From contig NZ_CP035382.1 of the NCBI RefSeq assembly GCF_006874705.1, forward strand, positions 3,844,001 through 3,908,000: a DNA stretch of 64,000 bases. The letters are read 5' to 3'. Under the pieces are notes generated by a model. It did not search any database, had not been told where the DNA came from, and worked only from the letters and a program-made list of their open reading frames with translations. Shown piece after piece: positions 1-8,765 of this stretch (position 1 is its first letter; the number at the start of each line of letters is the position of its first letter). Source of the DNA: Leclercia adecarboxylata (GTDB taxonomy: Bacteria > Pseudomonadota > Gammaproteobacteria > Enterobacterales > Enterobacteriaceae). The position numbers and the translations under genes were made by a program.

Positions 1-682
1 GATATGCCAGGTTAACCCACTGCCAGCCCGCGCCGGCGAGCACGCCGCTGTAGATCGGGTACTGCAGGATCTGCTCCACGCTGTGACCGGCGTGCAGGGA
101 AGTTTTAAAGGTATCGAGCGGGGTGGCCTGGCTGATGCCGTCCACGCCCATTCGCAGGGTGTTCATGTCCGCGCCGCTGGCGGTATGGCCGGAGAAGATC
201 ACCTGCAGAGCTTCCATAAAGCCTGGCACGGTCGCGGCAATCTCATGCGGCGGCAGCCAGCTGGTCATCTGGACCGGGAAGGAGATCAGCAGCACCACGT
301 AGCCAATCATCGCCGGGTTAAACGGGTTATGCCCGAGGCCGCCGTACAGCTGCTTGGCGATAATCACCGCGAATACGGTGCCGAGCACCACCATCCACCA
401 GGGGGCGAAGGGGGGAATACTGATGGCCAGCAGCAGGCCGGTGAGCAGGGCTGAGTTATCTGCCAGAATTTTGCTCACCGCGATTTTACGCAGTTTGAGG
501 ACCAGGGCTTCCGCCGCCAGGGCGCTCACACAGCCGAGAACGATCTGCAGCAGCGTACCCCAGCCGAAAAACCAGACCTGAACGGCGATGCCCGGCATGG
601 CGGCCAGACAGACCAGCATCATAATGCGCGATGTCTGGCGCTGGTTGTGGGTATAAGGTGAGCTTGCGATTCTGAAAACCAT
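1..682 (-). CDS. rsxD: RsxD, electron transport complex subunit D (partial, C-terminus missing)
   Basis: This is the first 227 codons of RsxD, an inner-membrane subunit of the Rsx (Rnf-like) complex that uses reducing power to keep the SoxR iron-sulfur cluster reduced. The start [20 protein letters not shown] follows the family exactly, and several hydrophobic segments come next. The stretch [12 protein letters not shown] contains the threonine near residue 187 that carries covalent FMN in this family. The ATG lies directly beside the rsxC stop codon, so the two genes are coupled in an rsxA-B-C-D operon read leftwards. The gene runs off the left edge of the window. Identification is secure from similarity over the whole visible length. 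Confidence 0.95.
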   Translation of the reverse strand, partial: MVFRIASSPYTHNQRQTSRIMMLVCLAAMPGIAVQVWFFGWGTLLQIVLGCVSALAAEALVLKLRKIAVSKILADNSALLTGLLLAISIPPFAPWWMVVLGTVFAVIIAKQLYGGLGHNPFNPAMIGYVVLLISFPVQMTSWLPPHEIAATVPGFMEALQVIFSGHTASGADMNTLRMGVDGISQATPLDTFKTSLHAGHSVEQILQYPIYSGVLAGAGWQWVNLAY

Positions 683-2800
683 TTAATCCTCGTTAACTGC
701 CTGCTGTGCGGCTTTCTTCGCCTGAACGCGCGCAATGGCGGCGGCAACGGCCGCTTTGCGTGGATCGTCATTGGCTGCCGGTTCTTCTTCCTGTTGCGCC
801 GCTTTGCGTGCTTTCGCACGGGCAATGGCGGCTTCGACCGCCGCTTTACGCGGATCGACCGGAGCGGGTTCTGCCGGTGTAGCGTCCGGCTGCGCCGCTT
901 TGCGGGCTTTCGCCCGGGCAATGGCCGCTTCGACCGCGGCTTTACGCGGATCGACCGGGGCAGCCTCGGCCTGCGCCTCTTCCGGCGGTACGGCTTTACG
1001 GGCTTTCGCGCGTGCGATGGCGGCTTCGACCGCCGCTTTACGCGGATCGACCGGGGCAGGCTCGGCCTGCGTCTCTTCCGGCGGTGCGCCTTTACGCGCT
1101 TTGGCGCGGGCGATAGCGGCCTCGACCGCGGCTTTACGCGGATCGGCTTCTGGTTGTGCGGCGCTGTTCCGGGTTTTTTCCGCCTGACGGGCGCGGGCCT
1201 CTGCTTTACGTGCTTCGCGCGCGGCAATGGCTTCGCTGTTATCCGGGCGTTCTCCTGCCGGGATCACCACATCCTGCGCGGCGGTAGCTTTCTTCTCGCG
1301 CACGCGGGCCAGGGCCGCATTAATGGCGTCCTGATCCTTCGCCGCTGGTTGTACCGCAGCCTTTTTATGGCGCTCCTCGCGGGCGGCTTTTTCGCGCTCA
1401 AGACGCTGCTGGCGGGCTTCAAAGCGCGCTTTCGCGTCGGCGGCGCGTTTCTCTTCCTGGGCGATGGCGTAAATTTCGGCCTTCTCGACGCGGAAGTATT
1501 GCACCAGCGGAATATTGCTCGGGCAGACCCAGGCGCAGGCTCCGCACTCAATGCAGTCGGCCAGGTTATGGGATTTGGCTTTGTCGTGGATCTGGCCTTT
1601 GCTGAACCAGTAGAGCTGCTGGGGCAGCAGATCGGCCGGACAGGCGTCGGCACAGGCGCTGCAGCGAATGCAGCCTTTCTCTTCCTGCTCTTCGCCCATC
1701 TCGCTGACGGACGGCGCCAGCAGGCAGTTGGTGATTTTTACCACCGGAACATCCAGCCACGGCAGGGTAAAGCCCATCAGCGGCCCGCCCATGATCACCA
1801 TCTGCTCCGCGCTCGGGCAGAACCCGGCCTGGTCCAGCAGATGACGCACCGGGGTGCCCAGTCGAGCCCAGACGTTGCCGGGTCGGCTGACGGCTTCACC
1901 GGTCAGGGTGACGACGCGCTCGGTCAGCGGCTCGCCGTCAACAACGGCGCGTTTTACCGCATAGGCGGTGCCGACGTTCTGCATCAGCACGCCGATATCT
2001 GATGAGCGACCGCCGTGCGGAACCTGCTTGCCGGTTAAAATCTGGGTCAGCTGCTTCGCGCCGCCGGACGGGTATTTGGTCGGGATCACCCGCAGGCTGA
2101 TATCGTGGCTGCCCGCCAGCACCGCACGCAGCATGGAGATGGCCTGCGGCTTGTTGTCTTCAATGCCGATCAGCACCTCTTTCGGCTGCAGAACATGGGC
2201 GAGGATGCGGATACCCTCGACGATCTGCGCGGCGCAGTCCTGCATCAGGCGATCGTCCGCGGTGATGTACGGCTCACATTCGGCGGCGTTGATAATCAGC
2301 GTCTGGATCTTATCGCCACCGCCCTGCAATTTGTTCCCGGTCGGGAAGCCCGCGCCGCCCAGACCGGCGACGCCAGACTGGTGGATTCGGGAAATAAGAT
2401 CTTCACGGCTGTGGCTGCGGTAGTCGCTCCAGCCCTCACGTTCGATCCAGCGATCTTCGCCATCGGCGTCAATCACCACGCACAGCTCGGAGAGGGCGGA
2501 AGGGTGGGCCACGGTGTGCGGGGCAATCGCCGCCACGGTGCCGGAGGTTGGGGCATGAACCGGGAGCATACGTCCGCGTCCAAAGGTCAGCGGCTGGCCG
2601 CGCAACACGCGGTCACCGACCTTAACGCACAGCTCGCCCTCAGCACCGATGTGCTGTTTGAGCGGGATAACAAAACGGTTAGCCAGCGGGATCTGGCGCA
2701 GCGGCGTACCGCTGGACTGGGTTTTCATCTCCGGCGGATGAATACCGCCGTCGAAATCCCAGATCTTCTCTTTTCTGAAGGCAGAAAATAACTTAAACAT
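683..2800 (-). CDS. rsxC: RsxC, electron transport complex subunit C with repeated Ala/Lys-rich tail
   Basis: This 705-residue protein is the NADH/FMN-binding and iron-sulfur subunit of the Rsx complex. The N-terminus ([19 protein letters not shown]) and the nucleotide-binding region with [15 protein letters not shown] are typical. Two 4Fe-4S motifs, [12 protein letters not shown] near residue 375 and [12 protein letters not shown] near 414, are intact. From about residue 550 to the end the protein consists of five imperfect copies of a roughly 32-residue unit beginning [18 protein letters not shown]. This is the repetitive tail known to vary in enterobacterial RsxC. The gene overlaps rsxB by 8 bases and abuts rsxD. 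E. coli RsxC is slightly longer (740 residues), which repeat number could explain. Confidence 0.96.
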   Translation of the reverse strand: MFKLFSAFRKEKIWDFDGGIHPPEMKTQSSGTPLRQIPLANRFVIPLKQHIGAEGELCVKVGDRVLRGQPLTFGRGRMLPVHAPTSGTVAAIAPHTVAHPSALSELCVVIDADGEDRWIEREGWSDYRSHSREDLISRIHQSGVAGLGGAGFPTGNKLQGGGDKIQTLIINAAECEPYITADDRLMQDCAAQIVEGIRILAHVLQPKEVLIGIEDNKPQAISMLRAVLAGSHDISLRVIPTKYPSGGAKQLTQILTGKQVPHGGRSSDIGVLMQNVGTAYAVKRAVVDGEPLTERVVTLTGEAVSRPGNVWARLGTPVRHLLDQAGFCPSAEQMVIMGGPLMGFTLPWLDVPVVKITNCLLAPSVSEMGEEQEEKGCIRCSACADACPADLLPQQLYWFSKGQIHDKAKSHNLADCIECGACAWVCPSNIPLVQYFRVEKAEIYAIAQEEKRAADAKARFEARQQRLEREKAAREERHKKAAVQPAAKDQDAINAALARVREKKATAAQDVVIPAGERPDNSEAIAAREARKAEARARQAEKTRNSAAQPEADPRKAAVEAAIARAKARKGAPPEETQAEPAPVDPRKAAVEAAIARAKARKAVPPEEAQAEAAPVDPRKAAVEAAIARAKARKAAQPDATPAEPAPVDPRKAAVEAAIARAKARKAAQQEEEPAANDDPRKAAVAAAIARVQAKKAAQQAVNED
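705..1160 (-). repeat. Tandem in-frame repeats encoding the RsxC C-terminal tail
   Basis: About five direct copies of a unit close to 96 bp encode [18 protein letters not shown] followed by a variable Pro/Glu/Ala linker. The first copies are most alike and the last ([18 protein letters not shown]) is diverged. The repeat is coding, not a CRISPR array: units are contiguous and in frame, with no unique spacers. Boundaries are approximate. Confidence 0.85.
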
Positions 2801-3371
2801 GTTGTTCCACAGGAATATTGCGCACAGGAATGGTTTGAAGGTCCCATTTCCAGCTGTCGGTCGTTGTCGCTACCGGGCGTAACTCAATGCACTGGGTCGG
2901 GCAGGGGGCGACGCAGAGATTACAGCCGGTACACAGATCCTCAATCACGGTGTGCATGGCGCGCGTGGCGCCGACGATGGCATCCACCGGGCAGGCCTGA
3001 ATACATTTGGTACAGCCGATGCAGTTGGGTTCATCAATCACCGCCAGCATGCGAACCGGCTCCTGTGCGCTTTCGTCGCCGTCGACCGGCTGCGGGTCAA
3101 CGTTCAGCAGTGCGGCGATCTTCAGCATCACCGCTTCGCCACCGGGCGCACAGCGGTTAATTTTCTCCCCGCCATTGCCCACCGCCTCTGCGTAGGGGCG
3201 ACAGCCAGGAAAGCCGCACTGCCCGCACTGGCTTTGCGGCAGCAGCTCATCAATTTTTTCAACGATCGGATCGTCCTCCACCGCGAAGCGGCGCGAGGCG
3301 TAACCGAGTATGATGCCAAAAAGCAGCCCCAGAACGCTGATAGCTGCGACGGCGATCCAGATTGCATTCAT
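2793..3371 (-). CDS. rsxB: RsxB, electron transport complex iron-sulfur subunit B
   Basis: RsxB is a 192-residue, membrane-anchored ferredoxin-type subunit of the Rsx complex. An N-terminal hydrophobic segment (about residues 3-23) is followed by the CGQCGFPGC cluster motif (C49, C52, C57) and a fourth cysteine at C74. Two classical 4Fe-4S motifs come later, [12 protein letters not shown] and [12 protein letters not shown]. Its start codon overlaps the rsxA stop (TAATG) and its end overlaps rsxC by 8 bases, showing translational coupling inside the operon. The length matches E. coli RsxB. Confidence 0.97.
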   Translation of the reverse strand: MNAIWIAVAAISVLGLLFGIILGYASRRFAVEDDPIVEKIDELLPQSQCGQCGFPGCRPYAEAVGNGGEKINRCAPGGEAVMLKIAALLNVDPQPVDGDESAQEPVRMLAVIDEPNCIGCTKCIQACPVDAIVGATRAMHTVIEDLCTGCNLCVAPCPTQCIELRPVATTTDSWKWDLQTIPVRNIPVEQHV

Positions 3372-3952
3372 TACAACTTCACCAGACCACTAAAGCCCAT
3401 AAAGGCCAGAGACATAAGACCGGCGGTAACCAGAGCGATGGCGTTACCGCGAAACGGTGCCGGGATATCGGCGGCGACCAGACGTTCGCGGATCGCCGCA
3501 AACAGCACCATCACCAGCGAGAAGCCGACCGCAGCCGAAAAGCCGTACAGCGCCGACTGCAGAAAATTGTGCCCAAGGTTAATGTTGAGCAGCGCCACGC
3601 CGAGCACCGCACAGTTAGTGGTGATCAGCGGCAGGAAGATGCCGAGCAGACGGTATAACGCCGGGCTGGTTTTACGCACCACCATTTCGGTGAACTGCAC
3701 CACCACCGCGATAACCAGAATAAAGGCCAGCGTACGCAGATAGGTCAGGCCGAGGGGGATCAGGATCCAGGTGTCAATCCACCAGGCGCAGATCGAGGCA
3801 AGGGTCATCACGAAGGTGGTGGCCAGCCCCATCCCCATCGCTGTTTCCAGCTTTTTGGATACGCCCATAAACGGGCACAGGCCAAGGAACTTCACGAGGA
3901 CGAAGTTGTTTACCAGCACCGTGCCGACAAAGAGCAGTAAGTAATCGGTCAT
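3371..3952 (-). CDS. rsxA: RsxA, electron transport complex subunit A
   Basis: RsxA is a 193-residue integral inner-membrane protein of the NqrDE/RnfAE family, beginning [20 protein letters not shown] and carrying about six membrane segments. It is the first gene of the rsx operon. The region between it and ydgK is only about 75 bases, and I see no clear promoter there. Length and sequence match the enterobacterial family throughout. Confidence 0.97.
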   Translation of the reverse strand: MTDYLLLFVGTVLVNNFVLVKFLGLCPFMGVSKKLETAMGMGLATTFVMTLASICAWWIDTWILIPLGLTYLRTLAFILVIAVVVQFTEMVVRKTSPALYRLLGIFLPLITTNCAVLGVALLNINLGHNFLQSALYGFSAAVGFSLVMVLFAAIRERLVAADIPAPFRGNAIALVTAGLMSLAFMGFSGLVKL

Positions 3953-4027
3953 TATTCAGCCTGAAATAAAAAAGCCGCCTATTATCGGATAAACCGCGGC
4001 AGGCGACAACAGGTTAACTGTAAGGTT

Positions 4028-4468
4028 TTACGGGTTCACAAAGGTGTTCTTCACGCGTGCCGAACGCTTAAAGTAGGGCACAAACAGCGCGGTCATCAAC
4101 AGAGGGAAGAGTAACTGACGCACCGCCAGCGCATCGGAGACGGGCGAAAACGCGAAGGCTTTTACGGCCAGTAATACGGAGACAAGCAGCCAGATAATAT
4201 AGTGTTTAGGCACATTCCGACGACGCTTAAAAAAAGCAATGGTCAGCCAGAGCGTGTAGTACCACATGGCAATCGCAAAGGCGAAAGATAAAAACCACAT
4301 GACGATATTAACGGTATTTTGCGCGCCCAGCGCTTTTAACGCGTGCGGCGTAATTAATGCCGTGGAGTAAAGTACCAACGCCAGCGACGTGCTTAATAAT
4401 GCCAGCAGCAGCCAGGCAAGCGGAGCCAGTAACCAGCCGCCAATTCTTTCTCCAGCCTTTGTGGTCAT
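4028..4468 (-). CDS. ydgK: YdgK, small inner-membrane protein (DUF2569-like)
   Basis: This is a hydrophobic protein of 146 residues with about four membrane segments, matching E. coli YdgK from MTTKAGERIGGWLLAPLAWL onward. A longer reading frame runs upstream to 4531. I choose the internal ATG at 4468 because it matches the family start and is preceded by a GGGAGAGA ribosome-binding site. The function is not established. It lies just upstream of rsxA on the same strand, as in E. coli, and may be cotranscribed with the rsx genes. Confidence 0.88.
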   Translation of the reverse strand: MTTKAGERIGGWLLAPLAWLLLALLSTSLALVLYSTALITPHALKALGAQNTVNIVMWFLSFAFAIAMWYYTLWLTIAFFKRRRNVPKHYIIWLLVSVLLAVKAFAFSPVSDALAVRQLLFPLLMTALFVPYFKRSARVKNTFVNP

Positions 4469-4552
4469 GTTCTCTCCCGAAGTCAGTAACAGCGCGAACT
4501 GCAAATTAGCAGGGGCGAGAGTATATAACATTTCCGGGGAATGGCTACCCTC

Positions 4553-4768
4553 TTAGAGCACGTAACGCCACACCGACTTAGGGACTTCGCCAATGTTGAA
4601 CAAACGCCCGCCAGAGACCAGCTCTGCGCGGCGATGATCCGCGGCGCGGTACATGCTGATAATCTCCTGGTTATCGCTCAGGCTGTAGTTCAGATGATCA
4701 AACAACTTTTCCAGACTTTCGAGGGAATTAATCTTGCGAAACTTTAATAAATAGTCCTGAACGGTCAT
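4553..4768 (-). CDS. cnu: Cnu (YdgT), Hha-family H-NS co-regulator
   Basis: This 71-residue protein ([20 protein letters not shown]) is the Hha paralogue Cnu/YdgT. It binds H-NS and StpA and modulates silencing of AT-rich DNA, and was also described as binding the oriC region. It is a full-length match with the charged helix-rich layout of the family. It sits between ydgK and blr, as in E. coli. Confidence 0.96.
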   Translation of the reverse strand: MTVQDYLLKFRKINSLESLEKLFDHLNYSLSDNQEIISMYRAADHRRAELVSGGRLFNIGEVPKSVWRYVL

Positions 4769-4968
4769 ATTAATAATTTTCCATATAAAAGGCGTGCTAC
4801 CAAAGGAGTAATTCGGTCGAATAATAAACGGAACAAGAAAGACGTAAACATTTGCCGAAGCGTATCGGCAAAAATAAGAATTTTCTTTACTGGTGAAATC
4901 AGGCGTCGGCCGACGCCTGGCGATGAAGGTTAACGCTGTTCATGACGGCTGGCAATATGCAACTGACA

Positions 4969-5139
4969 TCATATGTCACTATTTTTGATCAGTGCATGCG
5001 GCTTGGCTTGATTGACGCTATTGACCGGCTCCGGCGGCTGGTAGTTATCGATATGGCTGGCGATCCCCAGCAATATCACCGACACGCCCAGCACAATCCA
5101 CCCCGCTAACTCGATAATTCGATTAATAATTGTCGTCAT
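4969..5139 (-). CDS. blr: Blr, small beta-lactam-resistance / divisome-associated membrane protein
   Basis: This short gene encodes 56 residues: MTTIINRIIELAGWIVLGVS, then a hydrophobic run, then ASHIDNYQPPE and a polar tail ending KNSDI. The core (NRxIEL.GWIVL..SVILLG.ASHIDNYQPPE) matches E. coli Blr (41 residues), a single-pass inner-membrane protein that interacts with the cell-division machinery and affects beta-lactam susceptibility. Position between cnu and ydgJ is also conserved. This copy has five extra residues at the N-terminus and a longer C-terminal tail. No strong ribosome-binding site is visible before the ATG, so the exact start is less certain than the gene. Confidence 0.85.
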   Translation of the reverse strand: MTTIINRIIELAGWIVLGVSVILLGIASHIDNYQPPEPVNSVNQAKPHALIKNSDI

Positions 5140-5372
5140 GATTCGTTATTTTGTTTTATCCATAAATACAGATTAAGAATTTTACAGCGCAGAATGCCCT
5201 TCGGCAAGCGCTTTGCAGTGATGTTTTGCGATTGTATTCAGAGAGTTATAATTGTTAATCAGAAATTACTGATTGCATGTATCGCCTTGAGGCGCGATAC
5301 CCCGGATTAATCTATTGTGACCGATGAAGAGATGGTGTGAAATAGGCGTGTCAAAAGATGAGAGGCGACTTC
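5140..5372. promoter_or_regulatory. Divergent intergenic region between blr and ydgJ
   Basis: About 230 bases of AT-rich sequence separate blr from ydgJ. It must hold promoters for both, but I see no operator that I can name. An AGAGG ribosome-binding site precedes the ydgJ ATG. Confidence 0.4.
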
Positions 5373-6413
5373 ATGAGCGATAAAATCCGTGTTGGATTAA
5401 TAGGTTATGGTTATGCGAGTAAAACGTTTCATGCCCCGCTGATTGATGGCACTCCGGGGATGGAGCTGGCGGCAATTTCCAGCAGCGATGCGACGAAAGT
5501 GCATGCAGACTGGCCGACGGTCCCGGTGGTTTCCGAGCCGAAGCATCTGTTTAACGACCCTAATATTGATTTGATCGTTATCCCCACCCCGAACGACACG
5601 CATTTCCCACTGGCGAAAGCGGCCCTGGAAGCCGGAAAGCATGTGGTGGTGGACAAACCTTTTACCGTGACACTGTCACAGGCCCGGGAGCTGGACGCGC
5701 TGGCGAAAAGCCTCGGTAAACTGCTCTCGGTGTTCCATAACCGCCGTTGGGACAGCGATTTCCTGACCGTGAAGGCGCTGATCGCTGACGGTTCCCTCGG
5801 CGAAGTAGCCTTTTTCGAATCCCATTTTGACCGCTTCCGGCCGCAGGTGCGTAACCGCTGGCGTGAGCAGGCGGGCCCGGGCAGCGGCATCTGGTACGAT
5901 CTGGCTCCGCATCTTCTCGATCAGGCCGTTAACCTGTTCGGTCTCCCGGTGAGCCTGAACGTCGATCTGGCCCAGCTGCGCCCCGGCGCGCAGGCAACGG
6001 ACTACTTCCACGCTGTCCTGAGCTATCCGCAGCGTCGCGTGGTACTGCATGGTACCATGATGGCGGCAGCGGAATCCGCGCGTTATATCGTGCACGGCAC
6101 CCGCGGCAGCTACGTGAAGTTTGGTCTCGACCCGCAGGAAGATCGTCTGAAAAACGGCGAGCGCCTGCCGCAGGAGGACTGGGGCTACGATATGCGTGAC
6201 GGCGTGCTGACTCGCGTCGAAGGGGAAGAGCGGGTGGAAGAGACCTGGCTGACGCTGCCGGGGAACTATCCGGCCTATTATGCCGGTATCCGCGATGCGC
6301 TGAACGGTGACGGAGAAAACCCGGTCCCGGCAAGTCAGGCGATCCAGATTATGGAGCTAATTGAGCTGGGGATTGAGTCTGCGAAACATCGCGCGACTTT
6401 GTGTCTTGCTTAA
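5373..6413 (+). CDS. ydgJ: YdgJ, Gfo/Idh/MocA-family oxidoreductase
   Basis: This is a 346-residue NAD(P)-dependent oxidoreductase. The Rossmann motif GLIGYGYASKTFHAPLI is at the N-terminus, the dinucleotide-fold EAGKHVVVDKP segment lies near residue 95, and the catalytic-type domain with GPGSGIWYDLAPHLLDQAV follows near residue 175. The physiological substrate in E. coli is not well defined. A frame extends upstream to 5358, but the ATG at 5373 matches the family start (MSDKIRVGLIGYG) and has AGAGG upstream. A strong hairpin terminator follows, shared with the convergent add gene. Confidence 0.93.
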   Translation: MSDKIRVGLIGYGYASKTFHAPLIDGTPGMELAAISSSDATKVHADWPTVPVVSEPKHLFNDPNIDLIVIPTPNDTHFPLAKAALEAGKHVVVDKPFTVTLSQARELDALAKSLGKLLSVFHNRRWDSDFLTVKALIADGSLGEVAFFESHFDRFRPQVRNRWREQAGPGSGIWYDLAPHLLDQAVNLFGLPVSLNVDLAQLRPGAQATDYFHAVLSYPQRRVVLHGTMMAAAESARYIVHGTRGSYVKFGLDPQEDRLKNGERLPQEDWGYDMRDGVLTRVEGEERVEETWLTLPGNYPAYYAGIRDALNGDGENPVPASQAIQIMELIELGIESAKHRATLCLA

Positions 6414-6419
6414 AAAAAT

Positions 6420-6442
6420 AAAGCCCGGCATCGCCGGGCTTT
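6420..6442. terminator. Bidirectional terminator between ydgJ and add
   Basis: The inverted repeat AGCCCGGC-ATC-GCCGGGCT is flanked by A-rich sequence on the left and T-rich sequence on the right. It can therefore end transcripts of both convergent genes. Confidence 0.9.
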
Positions 6443-6445
6443 TTC

Positions 6446-7447
6446 TTATCCGCGTGCGACCTTGTCGCGTAACGCCTGCTTCTCGGCAGGGGTTAAGAAG
6501 GCCATCTCCAGGCCGTTAATCTGCGCCTGACGGATCTGCTCCCGGCTGAGCCCGGCCAGCGAAGCGGCAACCGTATACTCGTGAATAATATCCACCCCCT
6601 GAACCGCCGGATCGTCGGTGTTCAGCGAGGCCATCACCCCATGCTCAAGGAAAGTTTTCAGGGGATGCTGCGCCAGGGTCGCCACTGTGCTGGTCTGAAT
6701 GTTGGAGGTCAGACAGGATTCGATCCCGATGCGCTGTTCCGCCAGGAAGTCCATCAGGGCACGATCTTCGACCGCTTTTACTCCATGACCGATACGTTCG
6801 GCACCCAGCTCGCGGATGGCCTGCCAGATGCTCTCCGGACCCGCCGCTTCACCGGCATGGACGGTAATGTGCCAGCCTGCATCCCGGGCGCGATTAAAGT
6901 GGGAGAGGAACAGACTGCCCGGGAAGCCCAGCTCGTCGCCCGCCAGATCCACGGCGGTGATATGGTCCCGGTGCGCCAGCATAGCTTCGAGCTCCTGCAG
7001 GCAGGCGTCCTCCCCGAAGGTACGGCTCATGATGCCAATCAGGCGCGCTTCAACGTTAAAGGTCTTGCAGCCTTCGCGTACGCCGGCAATGACGGCTTCC
7101 ACCACACCCGCGACCGGTAGCTGATGGGTCATCGCCATATAGCCCGGCGAGAAGCGGAGTTCGACGTAGTGCAGGCCGTTGCGTGCGGCATCCTCAATAT
7201 TTTCGAAGGCGACCCGACGGCAGGCGTCCAGCGAGGCCAGGACTTTTACCCCCCAGTCGAGCTTGCTCAGGAAGCTGACCAGATCCGGCTCGTTTTCCGT
7301 CACCTGCACGTGTGGGATCAGTGTCTCAAGGGTCTGTGCGGGCAGGGTTAAATTATACTGACGACCCAGGTCAAGGATGGTCTGGGCACGGATGTTGCCA
7401 TCAAGGTGGCGATGAACGTCAGTTAACGGGAGGGTGGTATCAATCAT
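6446..7447 (-). CDS. add: Adenosine deaminase
   Basis: This 333-residue zinc hydrolase converts adenosine and deoxyadenosine to inosine forms in purine salvage. The metal-binding motif VHRHLDG (H12, H14) is at the N-terminus, HAGE with the catalytic glutamate lies near residue 197-200, and SLNTDDP with the metal-ligand aspartate lies near 278. Length matches E. coli Add. It is convergent with ydgJ across a shared terminator and is read in the same direction as malXY, 96 bases downstream of malY's stop. Confidence 0.97.
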   Translation of the reverse strand: MIDTTLPLTDVHRHLDGNIRAQTILDLGRQYNLTLPAQTLETLIPHVQVTENEPDLVSFLSKLDWGVKVLASLDACRRVAFENIEDAARNGLHYVELRFSPGYMAMTHQLPVAGVVEAVIAGVREGCKTFNVEARLIGIMSRTFGEDACLQELEAMLAHRDHITAVDLAGDELGFPGSLFLSHFNRARDAGWHITVHAGEAAGPESIWQAIRELGAERIGHGVKAVEDRALMDFLAEQRIGIESCLTSNIQTSTVATLAQHPLKTFLEHGVMASLNTDDPAVQGVDIIHEYTVAASLAGLSREQIRQAQINGLEMAFLTPAEKQALRDKVARG

Positions 7448-7510
7448 GGTCGCACTCTTTATTAGTAGAAGTGCGAGCTATTATAAAAACAAAAGACGTC
7501 AAAAAGCTAT

Positions 7511-7538
7511 TTGCGCAATGGATAATTCCGTTGCGCAA
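7511..7538. repeat. Inverted repeat with two TTGCGCAA palindromes between malY and add
   Basis: The 8-base palindrome TTGCGCAA occurs twice, separated by 12 bases. The inner sequence GGA-TTAT-TCC also pairs, giving a near-perfect 12-base stem with one mismatch. It lies 6-33 bases past the malY stop and about 64 bases before the add start. It could be an add operator or an RNA hairpin ending malXY transcripts. There is no run of T downstream, so a classical terminator is unlikely. Confidence 0.5.
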
Positions 7539-7543
7539 CATAA

Positions 7544-8716
7544 TTAAAGTAAAGCGCGGATCCCGGCAATCAGGCGCTCAACCCCCTGTGCAAGCTTGCT
7601 GCGCGGGCACCCGGCGTTCAGGCGGATAAAGCCGTCACCCTCCACGCCGTAGGTATATCCCGGCATGATCGCCACCTTTTGCTGCTCAATCAGCACCGTC
7701 TGCAGCGCCTTGTCATCGATATTGAGCGGGCGAAGATCGATCCAGGCCAGATAGGTCGCCTCCGGCGGCTGCCAGTTCAGGGCCGGGAAAGCTGCATTCA
7801 GGCTGTCGGCCACGTATTGCAAATTCGCCTCCAGATAGCCGCGCAGGGCATCCAGCCAGGGCTCGCCCTGCTGGTAGGCGGCGATATGCGCCACCAGCGC
7901 CAGCACCGATGGCGAAGAGAGCCCGTCACGCCCCTTCAGCGCCTGCAAATACGACGTGCGGCTGGCCTCATCGCCAAGCAGGCCGTAAGCCCCGGTGAGG
8001 GCGGGAATGTTGAAGCTTTTGGAGCCGGAGGTCAGCAGTGCCCATTTGTTCTGCGCCACCTCGCACCAGGGAGTATGTTGATGGTTGCCCCACACCATAT
8101 CCATATGAATCTCGTCGCTAATCACCACCACGTCGTGCCGCGCACAGAGTTCAGCCATGGTGGTCAGCTCGTCACGGGTCCAGACCTTGCCGGTGGGGTT
8201 GTGCGGGCTACAGAGCAGCAGGATTTTGTTCTGCGGCCGGGCCAGTACTGACTCCAGCTCGGCCATATCGCACTGCCAGCCCTGTGCAGCTTTGTGCAGA
8301 CCGACGGCAACCACCTGACGGTTATTACCCGCAATGGCATTGTAAAAGGCGTCGTAGGCCGGAGTGTGGATCACCACGCCATCGCCCGGGTTCGACCACT
8401 GGCGAATCAACTCAGACACCATATAGATCACCGAAGGGCCATAGACGATGGCGCTGGTATCAATTTCGCTGTTAAAGCGCTGACGGAACCAGTGGGCCAC
8501 GGCGGCCAGGAACTCGTCGTTTTTCCAGCGGCTATAGCCAAACACCCCGTGACCGATGCGCGCTTGCAGGGCGTCGATGATGCAGGGGGCGGTGGCAAAA
8601 TCCATATCCGAGATGGTAAAGGGCAGCAGATCGGCGGCGCCGAAGCGGTCGGCAATGTAGTCCCACTGGGTACACCAGGTGCCGTGACGATCCACGACGG
8701 TAGAGAAATCAAACAT
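7544..8716 (-). CDS. malY: MalY, PLP-dependent cystathionine beta-lyase and MalT modulator
   Basis: This is a 390-residue fold-type I aminotransferase-like enzyme. The PLP lysine is K233 in LLTSGSKSFNIPAL, CSPHNPTGKVWTRDE lies near 169-183 and ISDEIHMD near 199-206. In E. coli MalY has beta C-S lyase activity and also binds MalT, antagonising maltose-regulon activation. It is the second gene of malXY, separated from malX by 49 bases that hold a strong hairpin. Expression should be under MalI control from the malX promoter. Confidence 0.96.
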   Translation of the reverse strand: MFDFSTVVDRHGTWCTQWDYIADRFGAADLLPFTISDMDFATAPCIIDALQARIGHGVFGYSRWKNDEFLAAVAHWFRQRFNSEIDTSAIVYGPSVIYMVSELIRQWSNPGDGVVIHTPAYDAFYNAIAGNNRQVVAVGLHKAAQGWQCDMAELESVLARPQNKILLLCSPHNPTGKVWTRDELTTMAELCARHDVVVISDEIHMDMVWGNHQHTPWCEVAQNKWALLTSGSKSFNIPALTGAYGLLGDEASRTSYLQALKGRDGLSSPSVLALVAHIAAYQQGEPWLDALRGYLEANLQYVADSLNAAFPALNWQPPEATYLAWIDLRPLNIDDKALQTVLIEQQKVAIMPGYTYGVEGDGFIRLNAGCPRSKLAQGVERLIAGIRALL

Positions 8717-8736
8717 GACGTTGGTCCTTAAAATAA

Positions 8737-8759
8737 AACCCCCTCATGGCGAGGGGGTT
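8737..8759 (-). terminator. Hairpin with T-run inside the malX-malY operon
   Basis: The repeat AACCCCCTC / GAGGGGGTT has a 9-base stem and 5-base loop. On the leftward strand it is followed by TTATTTT. It therefore looks like an intrinsic terminator lying between malX and malY in the 49-base gap. It may attenuate malY or stabilise the malX message. Confidence 0.7.
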
Positions 8760-8765
8760 GAGGCA

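Noticed and set aside
705..1160. Regular repeats that could be mistaken for a CRISPR array
   Set aside because: Units are contiguous, in frame with rsxC and encode the known repetitive tail; there are no unique spacers and no cas genes.
794..2002. 402-codon open frame on the plus strand across rsxC
   Set aside because: It is a composition shadow of rsxC and has a low-complexity, arginine/glycine/phenylalanine-rich product.
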